Below are positions 60,031 through 64,000 of a stretch of DNA of 64,000 bases, one piece after another. The translations under genes were made by a program, and so were the position numbers. The notes beneath the pieces were generated by a model. The model made no database searches, was not told the DNA's origin, and was given only the letters and a program-made list of their open reading frames with translations. This stretch comes from Paraburkholderia azotifigens (GTDB lineage: Bacteria; Pseudomonadota; Gammaproteobacteria; Burkholderiales; Burkholderiaceae), in NCBI RefSeq assembly GCF_007995085.1, contig NZ_VOQS01000003.1, positions 1,612,001 to 1,676,000 of the forward strand. The letters are read 5' to 3'. Position 1 is the first letter of the stretch; the number at the start of each line of letters is the position of its first letter.

Positions 60031-60926
60031 AAGACGCGCAGACGCTGCTGTCCGTGTCGCATCGCACGACCTATCACTATTCGACGCCCGTCGAAACCGC
60101 GCAGCATCTCGCGACCATCCGTCCCCTCGCGTGCGCGTGGCAGCGCGTGGTCGCGCATACGGAGCGCATCGAGCCGGCGCCTTCGTATTTGCATAGCCGC
60201 ATCGATGCATTCGGCAACGATGTGCTGTATTTCGCGCTCGACGCACCGCACGAACGCTTGCAAATGATCAGTGAAACGACCGTGCAATTGACGCCGCGCT
60301 GGAGCGACCTCGATCCGGACGCGACGCCCGCATGGGAAGAAGTCGCGGATTCGCTGCGGTTTCGCGCGGGCGGCGCGTGTCATCCGCAGGTCGAGTTCTG
60401 TTTTGCGTCGCCGAATATCGCGCTCAAGCCTGCGTTGCGCGACTATGCGTTGCGCAGTTTTCGTCCGGGCAAGCCGATTGTCGCGGGCGCGATCGATCTG
60501 ATGCACCGCATTCACGCGGATTTCGACTACAAGCCGTCCGCGACGATGTTCGATACACCTGCTGAACGCGCGTTCGATATGAAGAGCGGCGTGTGCCAGG
60601 ACTTCGCGCAGGTGATGATCGGCTGCCTGCGCGCGCTCGGATTGCCTGCGCGATATGTCAGCGGTTATCTGCGCAACGATCCGCCGCCGGGCCAGCCGCG
60701 CCTGATCGGCGCGGACGCGTCGCATGCATGGGTCTCCGTGCATTGCCCGCAGAGCGGCTGGATCGATCTGGATCCGACCAACGACGTACTCGCCGATATG
60801 GATCACGTGACGCTCGCTATCGGCCGCGATTACAGCGACGTTTCGCTGCTGCGCGGCATGATTCTTGGCGGCGGCGCGCATCGCGTCGATGTTGCCGTCA
60901 GCGTGTTGGCGCATGAGCAACAATGA
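60027..60926 (+). CDS. Transglutaminase-family protein
   Basis: 299 residues. N-terminal beta domain (SVSHRTTYHYSTPVETAQH) and transglutaminase core with C190 (SGVCQDFAQ), H233 (DASHAWVSV) and D249 (DLDPTND), a complete triad. ATG 60027 overlaps the ATP-grasp stop (ATGA). Genes of this type regularly accompany alpha-E/ATP-grasp proteins. The likely role is cleavage or transfer at the bond formed by the ligase; that is inference. Confidence 0.92.
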   Translation: MKDAQTLLSVSHRTTYHYSTPVETAQHLATIRPLACAWQRVVAHTERIEPAPSYLHSRIDAFGNDVLYFALDAPHERLQMISETTVQLTPRWSDLDPDATPAWEEVADSLRFRAGGACHPQVEFCFASPNIALKPALRDYALRSFRPGKPIVAGAIDLMHRIHADFDYKPSATMFDTPAERAFDMKSGVCQDFAQVMIGCLRALGLPARYVSGYLRNDPPPGQPRLIGADASHAWVSVHCPQSGWIDLDPTNDVLADMDHVTLAIGRDYSDVSLLRGMILGGGAHRVDVAVSVLAHEQQ

Positions 60927-60953
60927 ATTTCAATTAATGTGCTGCGCTGCGGT

Positions 60954-60980
60954 TTGACAGCGTGCATACGCACATATAGA
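60954..60980 (+). promoter_or_regulatory. Promoter with embedded operator in front of the first MarR gene
   Basis: TTGACA (60954-60959) and TATAGA (60975-60980) are 15 bp apart. The spacer holds GTGCATACGCAC (60962-60973), a near-palindrome that also occurs at 61471-61482 and 61981-61992. A repressor bound there would block RNA polymerase. Confidence 0.65.
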
Positions 60981-60990
60981 CTTCCTTCCC

Positions 60991-61416
60991 ATGAGCAAGC
61001 CCATTTCCCACGACGATTGCAACTGTTTCGCGCTGCGCCAGGCAGCGCGTTATGTGACGCAGATCTACGAGCGCCATCTGGGCGAAGTCGGCCTGACGGC
61101 GGCGCAGTTCACCATCGTCGCCAAGCTCGCGCGCAAGCCGGGCCTGACGATGCTGGAACTGGCGGACTCGATGGTGATGGAACGCACCACGCTCGTGCGC
61201 GCGCTCAAGCCGTTGCAGCGCGATGGTCTGGTGCTCAGCGAGCCTTCGGAGCACGACGGCCGCACGTATCAGTTCAGCCTGTCGAAAGCCGGCAAGGAAA
61301 CCTTCGAGCAGGCCGCGCTCGCGTGGCGCGCCGCGCAGGAAGAATTCGAAAGCAAGTTCGGACGCAGCCGTGCGAAGGCATTGCGCGCCGAACTGTTCAA
61401 CCTGACGTCTTCTTAA
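60991..61416 (+). CDS. MarR-family regulator (first of a tandem pair)
   Basis: 141 residues. Winged-helix core (QAARYVTQIYERHLGEVGLTAAQFTIVAKLARKPGLTMLELADSMVMERTTLVRALKPLQRDGL). It is very similar to the next gene product. It starts 10 bp after the promoter/operator described at 60954, so its mRNA leader would be short. The likely ligand is a phenolic or other aromatic compound that the adjacent efflux pump exports; this is inference from other MarR-Emr systems. Confidence 0.92.
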   Translation: MSKPISHDDCNCFALRQAARYVTQIYERHLGEVGLTAAQFTIVAKLARKPGLTMLELADSMVMERTTLVRALKPLQRDGLVLSEPSEHDGRTYQFSLSKAGKETFEQAALAWRAAQEEFESKFGRSRAKALRAELFNLTSS

Positions 61417-61470
61417 TCCCGTTGTTTTTTGTGCGTCGCGAGACGCGTCCGACGAAATCGATTCAATGGT

Positions 61471-61482
61471 GTGCATATGCAC
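61471..61482. promoter_or_regulatory. Operator-like palindrome overlapping the second MarR start
   Basis: GTGCATATGCAC is a perfect 12-base palindrome. It contains the probable start codon ATG 61477, so a protein bound there would cover the start site of the gene. Confidence 0.6.
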
Positions 61483-61920
61483 GTAGAGTCCGGAACGGAA
61501 CAAATACAGGTGTCGCCGGAGGATGATTGTTTTGCGATCCGGCAGGCGGCCCGGTATGTGACCCAGCTTTATGACCGTCATCTCGGACAGGTCGGGCTGA
61601 AGACCACACAGTTTTCGATCATGATCCACCTGCGTTACCGCAAGTGGATGACGATGAAGGAACTCGCCGATTCGATGGTGATGGAACGGACCACGCTGGT
61701 GCGTGCGATCCAGCCGCTGCAGCGCGACGGTCTGGTCTTTACGGAAGCATCGCGCAGCAACCGCCGTGTGTTGACCGTGATGCTGACGACAGCGGGCGAA
61801 GAACGGTTGAAAGCAGCGCGCGAGCACTGGCATGCGGCGCAGAACGAATTCGAGCAGCGCTTCGGGTCGCAGCGTGCCGCGAATCTGCGCGAAGAACTGT
61901 TCGACATGACCAGGCGATAA
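61477..61920 (+). CDS. MarR-family regulator (second of a tandem pair)
   Basis: 147 residues from ATG 61477. HTH region DDCFAIRQAARYVTQLYDRHLGQVGLKTTQFSIM ... MKELADSMVMERTTLVRAIQPLQRDGL is about half identical to the first MarR. There is no ribosome binding site before 61477 or before GTG 61471, so translation may be leaderless or start upstream. The gene lies 60 bp after the first MarR and 86 bp before emrA. Confidence 0.88.
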   Translation: MHVESGTEQIQVSPEDDCFAIRQAARYVTQLYDRHLGQVGLKTTQFSIMIHLRYRKWMTMKELADSMVMERTTLVRAIQPLQRDGLVFTEASRSNRRVLTVMLTTAGEERLKAAREHWHAAQNEFEQRFGSQRAANLREELFDMTRR

Positions 61921-61980
61921 CGCTCAAGAAGTTCGGCAAGTCAGGCGGCGCTTCCGAGCGCTTTTTTTCAACGTTTTTCA

Positions 61981-61992
61981 GTGCATACGCAC
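61981..61992. promoter_or_regulatory. Operator-like motif before the emrA-type gene
   Basis: GTGCATACGCAC, identical to the motif at 60962-60973, 14 bp before the ATG 62007. Confidence 0.6.
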
Positions 61993-62006
61993 ACGCAACT
62001 ACAGCC

Positions 62007-63110
62007 ATGTCTACCACTCCTTCCATTGCTCCGCCCGCCGTCGCCGGCGCCGCGAAACAGACGCGCAGCATTCCGTGGATGCGTTTGGCGGTGATCTCCG
62101 TCATCGCCGTGATTGCGGTCGCCGCATCGTACTGGTTCTTCGTGGGCCGTTTTGTCGAAACCACCGACGACGCGTACGTCGGCGGCGATGTTACTGTGCT
62201 GGCGCCGAAAGTGAGCGGCTTCGTCAGCGACGTGCTGGTGCAGGACAACCAGTACGTGAAAGCGGGGCAAGTGCTGATCCGCCTCGATGCGCGCGATTAC
62301 GATGCGCGTCTTGCGCAGGCCAATGCGGAAGTCGCGAGCGCGGAAGCATCCGTGACCGAACTCGAAGCGAAGAAGTCGCTGCAACTCGCGACGATCAACG
62401 AACAGTCCGCCGAAGTGCGTGCGTCGAATGCGGAACTCACGCGCAGCGCGTCGGATTCGGTGCGTTATCGCCAGCTGGTGAAGGACGATGCGGTGTCGAA
62501 CCAGGTTGTCGAGCGCGCCGATGCCGATCTCGCGAAAGCGCATGCGTCGGTCGATCGAAGCAGCGCTGCATTGACGGCCGCACAGCGTCAGCTCGCCGTG
62601 CTCGACGCGCAGATCAACGATGCTCACGCCCGCGTCGCGACGGCGGTGGCCGCACAACGGGTCGCCGCGCTGAACGTCGAGTACACGACGATCCGCGCGC
62701 CGATCGACGGCTATGTCGGCAACCGCACGGCGCGTGTCGGCGTGCTCGCGAATATCGGCGTGTCGCTGCTGACGGTCGTGCCCGCGAGCGGCCTGTGGAT
62801 CGACGCGAACTTCAAGGAAGACCAGCTGAAGAAGATGAAAGTCGGCGATACCGTCGACGTCGATCTGGATGCATCGAGCCGCCGTATCGAAGGCATGGTC
62901 GAGAGTCTGGCGCCGGCGACGGGCGCGACCTTCAGCGTGCTGCCCGCCGAGAACGCCACCGGCAACTTCACGAAGATCGTGCAGCGCGTGCCTGTCCGCG
63001 TGCGTCTGTCGGTGCCGAAGGATATGCAGGGCGTACTGCGTCCGGGTCTGTCGGCGACCGTGAAAGTGCATCTGCGCGCCGACAGCAATCGCGCAAACCC
63101 GGCTTCGTAA
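62007..63110 (+). CDS. emrA: EmrA/HlyD-family membrane-fusion protein
   Basis: 367 residues. One membrane helix (about 28-47) is followed by the TTDDAYVGGDVTVLAPKVSGFV lipoyl-like hairpin, a long coiled coil (about 110-210) and a beta-barrel with TTIRAPIDGYVGNRTARVG. EmrA proteins link an inner-membrane DHA2 transporter to an outer-membrane channel. The emrB-type gene follows after 21 bp. ATG 62007 lies behind the operator at 61981. No outer-membrane factor gene is seen in the window. Confidence 0.92.
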   Translation: MSTTPSIAPPAVAGAAKQTRSIPWMRLAVISVIAVIAVAASYWFFVGRFVETTDDAYVGGDVTVLAPKVSGFVSDVLVQDNQYVKAGQVLIRLDARDYDARLAQANAEVASAEASVTELEAKKSLQLATINEQSAEVRASNAELTRSASDSVRYRQLVKDDAVSNQVVERADADLAKAHASVDRSSAALTAAQRQLAVLDAQINDAHARVATAVAAQRVAALNVEYTTIRAPIDGYVGNRTARVGVLANIGVSLLTVVPASGLWIDANFKEDQLKKMKVGDTVDVDLDASSRRIEGMVESLAPATGATFSVLPAENATGNFTKIVQRVPVRVRLSVPKDMQGVLRPGLSATVKVHLRADSNRANPAS

Positions 63111-63131
63111 CCGACGGACGCGGCGAACATC

Positions 63132-64000
63132 ATGAGCAAGACGACTACTCCCATGAATCCGGCCGATCTGCCGACCGCAACCAAAGTCTTCGCGTTCTCG
63201 CTGCTGTGCCTCGGCTTCTTCATGGCGACGCTCGATATCCAGATCGTGGCGTCGTCGCTGAAGGACATTGGCGGCGGCTTGTCCGCGAGCCAGGACGAAC
63301 TCTCCTGGGTGCAGACATCGTATCTGATCGCCGAAATCATGGTGATTCCGATGACGGGCTGGCTCACGCGTGTGTTCTCGACACGCTGGGTATTCGCGTT
63401 CTCCGCGTTCGGCTTTACGGTGACGAGCATGTTGTGCGGACTCGCGTGGGACATCAACTCGATGATCCTGTTTCGAGGCCTGCAAGGCGCGCTCGGCGCA
63501 GCGATGATTCCCACTGTTTTCACGACGGCGTTCATGCTGTTCCCGGGCAAGCAGCGCATCATCGCCGCGACGACGATCGGCGCGCTCGCATCGCTTGCGC
63601 CGACCATCGGCCCCGTGATCGGCGGCTGGATCACCGATCAATGGTCGTGGCACTGGCTGTTCTATCTGAATCTCGTTCCGGGCGTGCTGGTGACGGTGCT
63701 CGTGCCGCGCTATGTCGACGTCGATCGCGCGGATATCTCGCTGCTCAAGAGCGGCGACTATCTCGGCATCGTTCTGATGTCCGGCTTTCTCGGCTGCCTC
63801 GAATACGTGCTCGAAGAAGGTCCGCGCAAGAACTGGTTCGGCGACGAAGTCATTCTCTTCTGTGCGTGGATTTGCGCGATCTGCGGCTTCCTGTTCCTCG
63901 TGCATGCGTTCACCGCGAAAGAGCCGATCGTCGATCTGCGGGCGCTCGCGATCCGCAACTTCGGCATCGGCAGTCTGCTGTCGTTCATTACGGGTATCGG
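63132..64000 (+). CDS. emrB: EmrB/DHA2-family multidrug efflux permease, N-terminal part
   Basis: The gene starts at ATG 63132 and runs off the window after 289 complete codons. It reads the DHA2 start ATLDIQIVASSLKDIGGGLSASQDELSWVQTSYLIAEIMVIPMTGWLTRVFSTRW, then FRGLQGALGAAMIPTVF and APTIGPVIGGWITDQWSWHW, the 14-helix family signature. With EmrA it would pump hydrophobic or aromatic compounds out using the proton gradient. Control by the upstream MarR genes is likely. Confidence 0.92.
   Translation, partial: MSKTTTPMNPADLPTATKVFAFSLLCLGFFMATLDIQIVASSLKDIGGGLSASQDELSWVQTSYLIAEIMVIPMTGWLTRVFSTRWVFAFSAFGFTVTSMLCGLAWDINSMILFRGLQGALGAAMIPTVFTTAFMLFPGKQRIIAATTIGALASLAPTIGPVIGGWITDQWSWHWLFYLNLVPGVLVTVLVPRYVDVDRADISLLKSGDYLGIVLMSGFLGCLEYVLEEGPRKNWFGDEVILFCAWICAICGFLFLVHAFTAKEPIVDLRALAIRNFGIGSLLSFITGI

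Overview
The window looks like a chromosome segment of a high-GC betaproteobacterium, most likely Burkholderia sensu lato (Paraburkholderia/Caballeronia type). The grounds are codon use, the pca gene order, the phasin, the HPP/CBS and ClC/CBS proteins, and the large Burkholderia-style filamentous adhesin. No rRNA, tRNA, CRISPR array or insertion sequence was recognised.

1-3.1 kb is the end of a protocatechuate (beta-ketoadipate) operon: pcaJ (cut by the window edge), pcaB, pcaD and pcaC. pcaC carries an apparent one-base frameshift.

3.7-21.7 kb is the unusual part. A 3113-residue CdiA-type effector (ESPR, TPS domain, haemagglutinin repeats, VENN pre-toxin, variable toxin) is followed by its immunity gene. 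About 8 kb of displaced toxin/immunity cassettes come next. I count nine toxin/immunity pairs in all, in different states of decay. They include an EndoU-type toxin, a type-50 polymorphic toxin and an Imm8-type immunity protein. Most cassettes restart at the same linker (protein GYGxGNATL), about 90 residues after VENN, which looks like the recombination seam. Two long direct repeats and one inverted repeat of the pre-toxin region lie among them. Several immunity genes are followed by a strong hairpin and a convergent SymE-like gene or remnant. No cdiB (TpsB) gene is present in the window.

22-26.8 kb is a branched-chain amino-acid-type ABC transporter: a fused LivH-LivM permease, LivG, LivF and a periplasmic binding protein. 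26.9-31.2 kb holds a small conserved protein, a Lys/Ala-rich DUF6496-like protein, and a beta-alanine:pyruvate-type aminotransferase divergent from a MocR regulator.

31.2-43 kb is rich in signalling and export genes: three diguanylate cyclases, a LysE exporter, a SulP transporter, a glyoxalase-fold protein, a Tat-exported subunit with its GMC oxidoreductase, a ribbon-helix-helix protein and a LysR regulator. 43-52.5 kb holds a glutathione S-transferase, a PNPOx-FNR-ferredoxin fusion, a DUF4142/cupredoxin/ECF-sigma cluster, a MarR-ClC operon, an HPP-CBS protein and a phasin.

52.5-61 kb is an uncharacterised peptide-ligase-like cluster: a zinc metallopeptidase divergent from transglutaminase/DUF2126, circularly permuted ATP-grasp/alpha-E and a second transglutaminase. 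61-64 kb has two tandem MarR regulators and an EmrA/EmrB efflux pair. The same 12-base near-palindrome stands in front of three of these genes. The emrB gene runs off the window end.
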